This document shows, piece by piece, positions 43,023 to 51,472 of a stretch of DNA of 64,000 bases. The DNA is from an uncultured Fodinibius sp. Its GTDB lineage: Bacteria; Bacteroidota; Rhodothermia; Balneolales; Balneolaceae. The first letter of the stretch is position 1, and each line of letters opens with the position of its first letter. Location of the stretch: positions 124,001 through 188,000 of the forward strand of contig CAJXOG010000001.1 of assembly GCA_913057775.1 (NCBI GenBank), written 5' to 3'. A program made the translations under genes and the position numbers. The notes under the pieces are model-generated. The model saw only the letters and a list, made by a program, of their open reading frames with translations, searched no databases and had not been told where the DNA came from.

Positions 43023-44435
43023 CTAATTGTTATATGGAATCGTACACACCACTTTTGTTTCTTGATTATCAGTTTCGAAAATTTCGATACGTCCCGATAA
43101 AATATTGGCACGATATCGCATAATATTTATACCCATTCCCGTTTTCTTTTGCTTTTTCTGTGACTTAGAAAAGCCAATACCGTCATCCTTTACCGAAAGC
43201 TTTAATGACCCGTTTTCAGTTTTTAGATCAAGTGTTATATTACTTGCTTTGCCATGCTTTACAGCATTACTAATTGATTCCTGAGCTATTCTATATAAAT
43301 GCATGCCCTGCATATTATTATGAAGGCTTATACTCTCCTCATTATTTACTGAACAATTTATATCGAAAAGCTTTTCCACCTGTCGTGACAACTGTTTTAA
43401 AGCGGTATCAAGCCCCTCTTCTCGAAAATCAACATGAACTAGTCCATGTGCTAACGCTTTCGCATATTCATCAGCTTCTTTTATCAAGTCAGAAATTTCC
43501 TGCACTTCATCCGAACCAGGAATACCTTTAGACTCTAATTTTAGAGCCAAATTCTTACTTATTAATTGAATACCCGTCAACATTTGTCCCAGGCCATCAT
43601 GGAGATCTTGCCCTAAGTTTCTGCGTTCCTCTTCAGAAATACGTAGAATTTCCTGTTCCAAACGACGTCGTTCACTAATATCATTCACCACTACTGTAAA
43701 AATTCGGCTTCCCTCCCAGTCAACTTCACTAACCGACAATTCCAACGGAAATATTGACTCATCTTTACGCCGCCCTACCAATTCCCGGCGGTATCCAAAA
43801 ATATGCTTTTCACCTGTTTCGGGATTCAGTTTCTTATAACTATTATCTGCATTACTTGTTTGGAAATTTTTATAAAAAATGTCGGGTATTAACCTGTTTA
43901 TATTTTTACCAGTGATTTCTTGTTCGCTGTATCCAAATATGCGAGAAGCAGACTGGTTAAAATCCAGAATACGTCCCTCAATGTTAGTAGTAATTATTCC
44001 ATCTACTGTTGTCTCCAAAATGGTCTGCGCACGTGCCTTATTTTCTTCCAATTCTTTCTCAACCTTCTTCAATTTTCCAATATCATGTGCTGATGCAATA
44101 ATTGCTTGTGGATTCCCCTCATCATCCATCAGCGGCTTGGCATGCACATCAATCCATATAATCTCCCTTTCTTTAGTAATACTTTTCCACTGCCCCTGCA
44201 CCTCCTCACCTGCTGTCAACTTTTGAAAATGTTGGTGATATTGTTCCTCCGCTACAAAGGGATATATCTTACTTAACGGTTCATTAATCATCTCTTCTCT
44301 AGAATACCCAAATATCTGTTCACAAGCACTATTCCAATAGGTTACGATTCCGTTTAAATCCGTAGTGATTATACCATGATTTATGTGCTCCAGAATCTGG
44401 CGTTGATCGGGTATATATTCTAACTGGTTATGCAT
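43023..44435 (-). CDS. PAS-PAS sensor histidine kinase, NarX/HisKA_3 type
   Basis: A 470-residue kinase with no transmembrane helix, so it senses in the cytoplasm. Two PAS domains cover about 10-120 and 132-255 (FGYSREEM and FGYSEQEITGKNINRLIP are PAS helices). The dimerisation helix with phospho-acceptor His279 is EEERRNLGQDLHDGLGQML, typical of HisKA_3, and the ATPase domain follows with VKDDGIGF and MGINIMRYRA. PAS pockets lack obvious haem His, so the ligand is unknown. ATG at 44435 has GGAG eight bases before it and is preferred to GTG at 44438. Confidence 0.92.
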   Translation of the reverse strand: MHNQLEYIPDQRQILEHINHGIITTDLNGIVTYWNSACEQIFGYSREEMINEPLSKIYPFVAEEQYHQHFQKLTAGEEVQGQWKSITKEREIIWIDVHAKPLMDDEGNPQAIIASAHDIGKLKKVEKELEENKARAQTILETTVDGIITTNIEGRILDFNQSASRIFGYSEQEITGKNINRLIPDIFYKNFQTSNADNSYKKLNPETGEKHIFGYRRELVGRRKDESIFPLELSVSEVDWEGSRIFTVVVNDISERRRLEQEILRISEEERRNLGQDLHDGLGQMLTGIQLISKNLALKLESKGIPGSDEVQEISDLIKEADEYAKALAHGLVHVDFREEGLDTALKQLSRQVEKLFDINCSVNNEESISLHNNMQGMHLYRIAQESISNAVKHGKASNITLDLKTENGSLKLSVKDDGIGFSKSQKKQKKTGMGINIMRYRANILSGRIEIFETDNQETKVVCTIPYNN

Positions 44436-44476
44436 CACTACTACTCCGTTTTTAAGGAAAATACTCCTTATTCAAA

Positions 44477-44505
44477 CAAAAATAACTATTTCATTAATGA
44501 AATAG
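44477..44505 (-). promoter_or_regulatory. promoter with 20-base perfect palindrome over the -33 region of the kinase operon
   Basis: On the minus strand TATTTTTG (44484-44477) matches the Bacteroidota -7 box TAnnTTTG. One base upstream is the exact palindrome CTATTTCATTAATGAAATAG (44505-44486), which occupies the place of the -33 TTG; no TTG is found there. This suggests a promoter that needs or is blocked by a dimeric regulator. The predicted leader is about 35 bases. Confidence 0.55.
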
Positions 44506-44879
44506 ATAGATTTAAACTAAAAATCTAAATAACTAAAACAGCATTTATTACTATACAAACCATTTAAACCAAGAAGAATAATTAAACTTCCCCTACAATT
44601 TGTAGGGATATTCCCCACATAAAATATAGAAACCATTAACCAAACTTCATCATAAAACCCTTACAGGGTATTACCTATATGATATAATCTTGAGATTTGC
44701 TATAAAAGCGTTGCAGGCTCTTTAGACTTAATAACTCAGTTAATTCTCTAATACTGCTGGGCATCATTCCCAAGGCTTTTCACTTTTTTGAAGAAACCGG
44801 CCAGCTGTGAAAAGTAGCAAATATAATCAGCATGTGGCTAAAAAATATATTCCTACTAAACAAAGAAAAATAACGATAT
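44506..44879. other. intergenic stretch upstream of the kinase operon
   Basis: No gene seen. Apart from the CCCTACA-ATT-TGTAGGG repeat listed separately, it holds AT-rich sequence without a reading frame I trust. Confidence 0.6.
44591..44619. promoter_or_regulatory. CCCTACA-ATT-TGTAGGG inverted repeat plus third half-site
   Basis: CCCTACA (44591-44597) and TGTAGGG (44601-44607) form a perfect 7-3-7 inverted repeat; TTCCCCACA (44611-44619) adds a third half-site, so GGGATATTCCCC is a second, overlapping palindrome. It lies about 160 bases upstream of the kinase start and is the densest of the TGTAGGG sites. Regulator site by inference. Confidence 0.45.
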
Positions 44880-44911
44880 AAAAAAGGGAGATGAGTGTTA
44901 TCTCATCTCCC
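44880..44911 (-). terminator. intrinsic terminator
   Basis: On the minus strand GGGAGATGAG (44911-44902) pairs with CTCATCTCCC (44895-44886) around a 6-base loop, and is followed by TTTTTTATA. It lies about 150 bases past the stop of the 45064-45864 gene and may also end a small RNA from that gap. Confidence 0.8.
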
Positions 44912-45040
44912 CAAGCGCACTACTTCAAAGCATCTCCCTAAAACTCTGAAGTAAATAACTCCCTCTAAACCTCCAATAAAAAAGACAGTTGTTTGCAGTA
45001 TAGATCTCAAATTTCCCGGAAACAAATTTCATTTGTAGTT
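44912..45040 (-). ncRNA. candidate small RNA or long 3' UTR ahead of the terminator
   Basis: On the minus strand this gap contains a 9-base hairpin ACTTCAGAG / CTTTGAAGT (about 44950-44920) and a repeated GGGAGATG, one copy in that loop and one in the terminator stem. No reading frame is convincing. It could be a processed 3' UTR of the unknown 266-residue gene or an independent small RNA; no promoter is identified. Confidence 0.25.
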
Positions 45041-45063
45041 ATTTAAACTACTTTTGCGTGGGA

Positions 45064-45864
45064 TTAACCATTATCAAATTGCTTTAGTTTATATAACCAT
45101 TTATTTGTCCACTCGTAATCCAAAGCCTGAAGCAAATCTTTTTGTAAGCTTTTTTTCATGATACTATTTACCGCCGGATGTTTCTCTTTTATCCACCGCT
45201 CCATCATCTGCCTTCCCTTGTTAGGATTTTCAGCAACCAAAACAGACCAGCATCGAGCGACCTCTTCATGTAACACCTCATAATCCTGATCCCAATCTAT
45301 ATCCTCTACAAACGTAGCCGTAGCCCACTCCAGCAATTCCAGCGCTTCAAGTATAGCTTCCTGATCTTTCAAAAGTTCAGGAGAACAAACAGCGACCAGA
45401 CAGGCACGCTGTTCCAAAGGAGTTCCGGTTTTCCAGTCATCCACATAATTAATTAGCTTATGAAACTTATAATGACCAATATATTGCAGTGCTTTAACCA
45501 CTGCTTTTTGAATGATGGGTCTGGGATCATTGGCCTTTATTCGAAGCTGATCAAGTAATCCCTGATCGTAATATTTTGACATGTATACCCCATAGCCTAA
45601 CACTCCACAATACGTTAAAAAAGCCTCTGCTGATCCTTCTGGCGCCTCAACAGGCTCTATGCGAACAAAGTTTTTAAAGTCCATCAAAGTACCAACCCGG
45701 GAAAATGTCGCTGCCAACTCAACATTTATTTTATTTCCCGATACAAAGGCATTTTCGATAAGAAATGCCGGCCATTGTTTGGGCGATATATTAATTAATA
45801 CCTTCTTATAGTTCACTATCTCATTCAATTGACCTCCCCTTATTAGGTTTACAGCTTGTAGCAT
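45064..45864 (-). CDS. unknown soluble protein, probably helical/HEAT-like
   Basis: A 266-residue protein I do not recognise. No signal peptide or membrane helix. Residues about 105-250 look like helical pairs (DPRPIIQKAVVKALQYIGHY, LEQRACLVAVCSPELLKDQE, ILEALELLEWATATFVEDID, VLHEEVARCWSVLVAENPNK) in the manner of HEAT/ARM repeats, which bind other proteins. The start has AGGAGG 12 bases upstream, one of the best Shine-Dalgarno sequences in the window. It is divergent from deoC and lies upstream of the kinase operon in the same direction, separated by a terminator. Confidence 0.6.
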   Translation of the reverse strand: MLQAVNLIRGGQLNEIVNYKKVLINISPKQWPAFLIENAFVSGNKINVELAATFSRVGTLMDFKNFVRIEPVEAPEGSAEAFLTYCGVLGYGVYMSKYYDQGLLDQLRIKANDPRPIIQKAVVKALQYIGHYKFHKLINYVDDWKTGTPLEQRACLVAVCSPELLKDQEAILEALELLEWATATFVEDIDWDQDYEVLHEEVARCWSVLVAENPNKGRQMMERWIKEKHPAVNSIMKKSLQKDLLQALDYEWTNKWLYKLKQFDNG

Positions 45865-45890
45865 ACGTAAATCTAACCTCCTATGGTATA

Positions 45891-45905
45891 AGGGAAAATC
45901 CTACA
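45891..45905. promoter_or_regulatory. possible TGTAGG-type site upstream of the unknown HEAT-like gene
   Basis: AGGGAAAATCCTACA; on the minus strand TGTAGGATTTTCCCT, with the same 5-base spacing between G and C runs as GGGATATTCCCC upstream of the kinase. It lies 27 bases before the ATG. Weak evidence alone. Confidence 0.25.
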
Positions 45906-46055
45906 ACCTGTACAGCTCCAAAAATTCACTACCTTGATTAATTAGTCGTTATATTTTGGGGGAATTACATTCTATTCTTACCTTCAAAAGGATGTTAAAG
46001 TACATTTTAATACAGCGCTTGACGCTTTTCAGTATTAACAAAGAACAATTCTATT

Positions 46056-46955
46056 TTGAAGATTTCTGAAATTACAAAAACGGTACCCATCGACGAAGTA
46101 GGTGTTGAAGAACGAGTGGCACGGCTCAACTCCAGAAGTATCAAAAAAGAATCTAAGGTACAAGCCCTAAAACTGGCTCTCAGCATGATCGACCTTACCA
46201 CCCTGGAGGGTATGGATACACCGGGAAAGGTTATTCAGCTCTGTCAAAAGGCTAAGGAGCCCCATGTTGCGCTTCCGGATCTACCTACCGTAGCCGCTGT
46301 TTGTGTGTATCCCAATATGGTACCTGTAGCAAAAAAAGCACTGCGCGGCACTGATATCAATATTGCCAGTGTAGCTACGGCTTTTCCCAGCGGAATGAGT
46401 ACCTTAGACGCCAAACTTGAAGAAACGCAACAAGTCGTCGAAGATGGTGCTGATGAGGTTGATATGGTGATATCTCGCGGTGAATTTCTGAAGGGTAATT
46501 ACAGCTATGTTTATGATGAGATTGTCGCTGTAAAAGAGGCTTGCGGTGATGCTCATCTCAAAGTGATTTTAGAGACTGGAGAGCTGCAAACCTACGAAAA
46601 CGTACGAAAAGCAAGCGACCTGGCCATGCATGCCGGAGCCGATTTTATTAAAACATCCACCGGAAAAGTAAAACCTGCCGCTACACAACCAGTGACATTA
46701 GTGATGCTGGAAGCGATCCGCGACTACTTTTATGATACCGGACGCAAGGTGGGAATGAAACCGGCGGGTGGCATCCGCAAAGCAAAACAAGCCATTCAGT
46801 ATTTAGTGCTCGTTAAGGAAACCTTGGGTGCCGATTGGTTGACGCCCGAATATTTTCGTTTTGGCGCGAGTTCACTCACCAATGACCTTTTGATGCAGAT
46901 TGTAAAACAGCAAACCGGTGTCTACCAGGGTGTTGAATACTTTTCCAATGATTAA
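46056..46955 (+). CDS. deoC: deoxyribose-phosphate aldolase
   Basis: A 299-residue class I aldolase that splits 2-deoxyribose-5-phosphate into acetaldehyde and glyceraldehyde-3-phosphate in deoxynucleoside catabolism. Blocks: MIDLTTLEGMDTPGKVIQLC near 47, AAVCVYPNMVPVAKKAL near 80, EVDMVISRGEFLKG near 138, LKVILETGEL near 168 and the Schiff-base Lys in GADFIKTSTGK near 205, with GMKPAGGIRK near 234. It is the longer DeoC type (about 300, against 220-260). The only credible start is TTG at 46056. It begins a run with two ALDH-family genes, which would oxidise the acetaldehyde. Confidence 0.95.
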   Translation: MKISEITKTVPIDEVGVEERVARLNSRSIKKESKVQALKLALSMIDLTTLEGMDTPGKVIQLCQKAKEPHVALPDLPTVAAVCVYPNMVPVAKKALRGTDINIASVATAFPSGMSTLDAKLEETQQVVEDGADEVDMVISRGEFLKGNYSYVYDEIVAVKEACGDAHLKVILETGELQTYENVRKASDLAMHAGADFIKTSTGKVKPAATQPVTLVMLEAIRDYFYDTGRKVGMKPAGGIRKAKQAIQYLVLVKETLGADWLTPEYFRFGASSLTNDLLMQIVKQQTGVYQGVEYFSND

Positions 46956-47029
46956 ATAAAATCGTCATCTGATGCTTAGATGTGCTGATATTCGAATATG
47001 ATTAATTAACTCTTATAGATTTTATCGCT

Positions 47030-48550
47030 ATGTCTGAAGATTCAAAACAAGCTGAAGCCGTTGAAGAAAAACCGTATAAACCTACATCTCCAAGTTCAAA
47101 GCTAAATTTTGACGGTTTTTGGGAATATGATGATGCTCCCCAAAGTGCAGATCATGTGGAATATAAAGACCAGTATGATCTTTTTATTGATGGGGAGTTC
47201 GTTGCTCCCGAAAAAGGCCGTTATTTTGATTCGCTTAATCCAGCAACAGAAGAAAAGCTCACTTCTTTTGCCGAAGCTACCCAGCAGGATATTGACAAGG
47301 CGGTACAAGCAGCACGCAAGGCTTTCAATAAAAGCTGGTCTACGTTGGAAGCAAAAGAACGCGGCAAATATATATTCCGAATAGCTCGACTTATTCAAGA
47401 ACGTGCTCGTGAATTTGCCATACTCGAAAGTATGGATGGGGGCAAACCGATCCGGGAATCACGCGATGTCGATGTTCCACTTGCTGCTGCTCATTTCTTT
47501 TACTACGCCGGATGGGCTGACAAGCTTGATTATGCTTTTCCCGGTAAAAAAGCAGAACCATTGGGTGTGGCCGGACAGATTATCCCATGGAACTTTCCTT
47601 TGCTGATGTTGGCTTGGAAAATTGCCCCTGCCCTTGCAACGGGCAATACTGTTGTTCTTAAGCCGGCAGAAACGACTTCCCTTACAGCACTGAAATTTGC
47701 AGAGTTATGTAAGGATGCCGGTTTACCCGATGGCGTGGTTAATATTGTAACCGGTGCCGGACAAACGGGCTCTGCGATTGTCAATCATGACGATATCGAC
47801 AAAATTGCTTTTACCGGATCTACCGAAGTCGGAAAAATTATTAAAAAGTCGTTGGCAGGAACGGACAAACGCTATACGCTTGAACTTGGCGGGAAGGGGC
47901 CCAACATTATTTTTGAGGATGCTCCTCTTGATCAGGCCGTTGAAGGCGTAATAAACGCCATCTTCTTCAATCAGGGACATGTGTGCTGTGCCGGTTCGCG
48001 CCTGTTCGTGCAAGAAGGCGTTGCCGATACGGTAATCCAAAAACTTCGCGACCGTATGGAAACACTGATCGTTGGTGATCCCCTGGATAAAAACACGGAT
48101 GTAGGAGCAATTAACTCCGAGCAGCAGTACAACAAAATTAATGAGTATCTCGAAATTGGCGTTAACGAAGGTGCTGAAATGTATCAAAGCTCCTGCCAAA
48201 TCCCCGAAACAGGTTATTTCTGCCGCCCTACCCTCTTTACCAATGTTGGACAATCGAATCGCATTGTACAGGAAGAAATTTTTGGGCCGGTATTAACCAT
48301 ACAAACATTCCGCACAGCCGAAGAGGGAATTAAGAAGGCAAACAACACGCCCTATGGATTAGCCGGTGGGGTTTGGACCGACAAGGGATCTAAGATTTTT
48401 AAAACCGGCAGTGAAATTCGTAACGGCGTGGTTTGGTCAAATACCTTTAATAAATTTGATCCGACGTCACCCTTTGGCGGCTATAAGGAAAGCGGTGAAG
48501 GCCGTGAAGGCGGGCTACAAGGATTGTATCCTTATGTGAAATTACAGTAG
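47030..48550 (+). CDS. aldehyde dehydrogenase, catalytic (ALDH16-like N-terminal half)
   Basis: A 506-residue NAD(P)-dependent ALDH. FYYAGWADKLDY near 155, GVAGQIIPWNFPLLMLAWKI near 178, NAD-site FTGSTEVGKIIKK near 261, Glu285 in LELGGKGPN and the nucleophile Cys319 in FNQGHVCCAGSRLF are all present; NTPYGLAGGVWT and SPFGGYKESGEGREG close the fold. The GH-x-CC form resembles the ALDH16 group. It lies 74 bases after deoC and 55 before the half-length ALDH. The probable substrate is acetaldehyde or another short aldehyde from DeoC; that is inference from context. Confidence 0.92.
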   Translation: MSEDSKQAEAVEEKPYKPTSPSSKLNFDGFWEYDDAPQSADHVEYKDQYDLFIDGEFVAPEKGRYFDSLNPATEEKLTSFAEATQQDIDKAVQAARKAFNKSWSTLEAKERGKYIFRIARLIQERAREFAILESMDGGKPIRESRDVDVPLAAAHFFYYAGWADKLDYAFPGKKAEPLGVAGQIIPWNFPLLMLAWKIAPALATGNTVVLKPAETTSLTALKFAELCKDAGLPDGVVNIVTGAGQTGSAIVNHDDIDKIAFTGSTEVGKIIKKSLAGTDKRYTLELGGKGPNIIFEDAPLDQAVEGVINAIFFNQGHVCCAGSRLFVQEGVADTVIQKLRDRMETLIVGDPLDKNTDVGAINSEQQYNKINEYLEIGVNEGAEMYQSSCQIPETGYFCRPTLFTNVGQSNRIVQEEIFGPVLTIQTFRTAEEGIKKANNTPYGLAGGVWTDKGSKIFKTGSEIRNGVVWSNTFNKFDPTSPFGGYKESGEGREGGLQGLYPYVKLQ

Positions 48551-48605
48551 TCAAACAGATTTCTCACTTGTGTTTAAAATGACAATGATTTTAAAATAGA
48601 ATACT

Positions 48606-49475
48606 ATGTCAGACAGAATTGAAGTTTTGAAAACCTATAAAACATATGTCGGTGGAAATTTCCCACGAACAGAATCCGGACGGTATTACAAGGTATACGA
48701 CGGCGATGACAATATTTTAGCCAACGCCTGCCAATGTTCTCGGAAAGATCTGAGAGATGCTGTGGTAGCAGCACGAAATGCCCAGAAGGGCTGGAATAAC
48801 CGAAGCGCATATAACCGCGGACAAATTTTATATCGCATTGCCGAGATGCTTGAAACGCGGAAAGCACAATTTGTTGAAGAGCTTGAAACGATTGGTTACA
48901 AAACAAAAAAGGCGAAGGCTGAAGTTGAGGCCTCTATCGATCGGCTCATCTACTATGCAGGATGGTCTGATAAATATCAGCAGGTTTTTGGGACTATAAA
49001 TCCGGTTTCAAGTTCTCACTTTAATTTTTCTATGCCCGAACCGATGGGCGTCGTTAATGTGTGGGCACCTGAAGAGCGGCCTCTATTAGGCTTGGTGTCC
49101 GTAATGGCCCCAGTTATTGTAGGTGGCAATACCTGTGTTATTTTGGCATCCGAAAAGTATCCGTTAAGCGCTATCAGCTTTGCCGAAGTGCTTAATTCCT
49201 CGGACGTCCCCGGTGGGGTGGTCAATATTTTGACTGGGTTCAAAAATGAACTTTTAGAACATATGACCACACATAAAGATGTGAATGCTTTCTTTTATAC
49301 CGATCCAGATATTGAACAGGGAAAAAGGAAACAAATTGATGAAAATGCCACTTTAAATCTCAAGCGGGTCCGACGTAAACCCGTTGAGGATTGGCTATCA
49401 GAAGAAGCGCAATCCCCCTATTACATCACTGATTTCCAAGAAACGAAAACAACCTGGCACCCTGTTGGCCTTTAA
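48606..49475 (+). CDS. half-length ALDH-family protein lacking catalytic residues (pseudoenzyme)
   Basis: A 289-residue ALDH homologue. It has the N-terminal part of the fold: YVGGNFPRTESGRYYKVYDG, YRIAEMLETRKAQFVEEL, LIYYAGWSDKYQQVFG near 115, MGVVNVWAPEERPLLGLVSV near 150 and FAEVLNSSDVPGGVVNILTG near 198. Where the Glu and Cys motifs should follow, it turns instead into a short basic/acidic tail. It is not a broken gene: the frame is clean and closes with a natural stop. With the upstream ALDH the pair adds to about 795 residues, the length of one-chain ALDH16 proteins, whose second ALDH domain also lacks Cys. Confidence 0.85.
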   Translation: MSDRIEVLKTYKTYVGGNFPRTESGRYYKVYDGDDNILANACQCSRKDLRDAVVAARNAQKGWNNRSAYNRGQILYRIAEMLETRKAQFVEELETIGYKTKKAKAEVEASIDRLIYYAGWSDKYQQVFGTINPVSSSHFNFSMPEPMGVVNVWAPEERPLLGLVSVMAPVIVGGNTCVILASEKYPLSAISFAEVLNSSDVPGGVVNILTGFKNELLEHMTTHKDVNAFFYTDPDIEQGKRKQIDENATLNLKRVRRKPVEDWLSEEAQSPYYITDFQETKTTWHPVGL

Positions 49476-49479
49476 TTTC

Positions 49480-50073
49480 ATGAAGCATTTTTCTCGCTAC
49501 ATTTCATTCTCTTTTGTCCTCCTGTTAGTTATTGGAGTCATCAGCTGTAAAACAACGGAACAAACAACTCCGGGCCAGGAAGATCCTACCGAAACTGACC
49601 TTGATGAGCCATTTTCTGAATTTATAGCAGTGCTTGATGAAACCCGGAGTAGCTTAAGTGATGTATATTTATCCCAAAAACAGGATATTCCCGATATTTA
49701 TCTGAAAGCTGACTCAGCCGGAAAGCAGATCAACCGAAATCCATATGATGGCTATCGAATACAGATTCTTTCCACGCGCAATGTTGAACAGGCCGATTCG
49801 GTTGCCAATTCATTTAGAATGTGGTCCGACTCCACCATTGCCGGTTATCAAGCAGATGCATATGTATCATTCCGACAACCGCATTTCAAAGTGCATGTAG
49901 GTGATTTTCAAAAGAGAGAACAAGCCAATAAGTTCTCCCGCCTGATTAAAAAACGGTATCCGGATGCATGGGTGGTGCATGACAGAATTGAACCCTCTGA
50001 TGTGCCTGCCGATACGGCTTCATTCTCGTTTATTGAAAAAGATACAACTGCTACTCAAGAAGACGATTTTTGA
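49480..50073 (+). CDS. SPOR-domain lipoprotein
   Basis: A 197-residue exported lipoprotein. From ATG at 49480 the signal ends in the lipobox GVISC near residue 22; the longer start at 49384 is rejected because it would lie inside the ALDH-like gene. A Pro/Glu/Asp-rich linker follows. About 105-180 is a SPOR domain (YRIQILSTRNVEQADSVANS; FKVHVGDFQKREQANKFSRL), which binds denuded glycan strands of peptidoglycan, mostly at the septum. It starts four bases after the ALDH-like gene and so is in the deoC operon by position. Confidence 0.87.
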   Translation: MKHFSRYISFSFVLLLVIGVISCKTTEQTTPGQEDPTETDLDEPFSEFIAVLDETRSSLSDVYLSQKQDIPDIYLKADSAGKQINRNPYDGYRIQILSTRNVEQADSVANSFRMWSDSTIAGYQADAYVSFRQPHFKVHVGDFQKREQANKFSRLIKKRYPDAWVVHDRIEPSDVPADTASFSFIEKDTTATQEDDF

Positions 50074-50275
50074 CCTGCACATTGATTCTATCCTGAAGAC
50101 AAGTTAGTGATACTCTCCTTTTCTTAATTTTAAGAGGGTATCCCGAGATTTCTATACCAGTCTTACTCCCTACCTTATCATATCTATTCACGGCTGGTCA
50201 CAGCATAAGGCGTGAAACAGAACCTTTCTCTATTCGTAATAAAGACGCTATTTATAATAATAATTTATTCATATT

Positions 50276-51461
50276 ATGAGAAAGCTTACTCTACCAATCA
50301 TTGCACTGCTTTGCGTATTGCCTTCTCTTTTAATGGGACAGGTTGTTGAGAAAGAATATAAACAACTTCTCAAATCAGCAAAGAAATCAAACTCTGATGC
50401 TCTGGTGGTACTTGAAGACGGTGAAAAAGCCGTAGAATACTACTCCGATTCTGATAGCCAAAAAAATTCAATCGATGTCAATAACCAAATCAGTTGTGGG
50501 TTTGGCTTATGCCAAGTTGCTTTCTGATGGTATGATTGATTCGCTAAATACTCCTGTAGCCCATTATTATCCAGAATGGCAGCAGGGACAAAAAAAGAAT
50601 ATTACAATACGACATCTCTTAAATCATACTTCTGGCCTTCAAAATATTAAGATTGCCACGAAAGAAGTGAATCCCGCACCTGATAAAATTCAACTGGGAT
50701 TAAGTGCTTCGGTAGTAACGAAACCGGGAACAGAATACAGCTATAATAACAAGGCTGTCAATATATTGTCGGGTATTGTCAATAAAGTCACCGGCAAACC
50801 TATCGATAATTATTTACGTGATGCCTTATTCAATAAAATGGACATCAGTGATTACCACTGGGGTACCGACCAAAAAGGAAATCATGGGGCCATGGCGGGA
50901 TTGCAAATTCATGGTTATGATCTGGCGAAACTTGGTCAACTTGTATTGCAAAGAGGCTCATGGAATGGCGAACAACTCATTGATAAAAAGTGGATTGATG
51001 CGATGTTAAATAAGACTCCACCTAATACCAAAACTTACGGATTGCTTTGGTGGCGCATCCCCGAACACACAAATTTTGTAGTTGGTGAAGAACAAATAAA
51101 CAATATGAGAGAAGCCGATGTGCCATTAAAATACATAAGCAAAATAGATTCCATCAAAGGAGAATATGACAGCCAAGGCAGCGTAGTAGATGCTATAATG
51201 AGTCAATTTGATAACAGAAAACAACTGGCCCAATTCCGAAAAGCCACATTGGGACAAAGTGTAGCACCCTATGGTAAATCAATAAACGGACCAATTATTG
51301 GCTATAAGGCATCCGGGGACGGAGGACAATATTTAGTAGTTTATCCCGAAGAAAATGTAATAGCTGTTCGGATGGTACAAAAGAATAATGGCTACAATCA
51401 ACAGACGGATTTCTTCGGAAATTTCCCCAAGATGGTCTATACATTAACCAATGATAGCTAA
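50276..51461 (+). pseudogene. serine hydrolase (beta-lactamase/DUF-type esterase) with frameshift at an A7 run
   Basis: Two overlapping frames make one protein. Frame one (50276-50527) supplies a signal peptide (MRKLTLPIIALLCVLPSLLM) and a domain start; frame two (from 50475 to 51461) supplies the catalytic part, with SITKS as the SxxK nucleophile, YSYNN as the YxN-like motif and a closing ASGDGGQYLVV (xGG block). The switch is at seven A (50460-50466): with six A it would read SQKIQSMSITKSVVGL in one frame, which is the natural family sequence. So it is a one-base insertion, a sequencing error, or slippage control. Confidence 0.8.
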
Positions 51462-51472
51462 TTCATTCAGCG

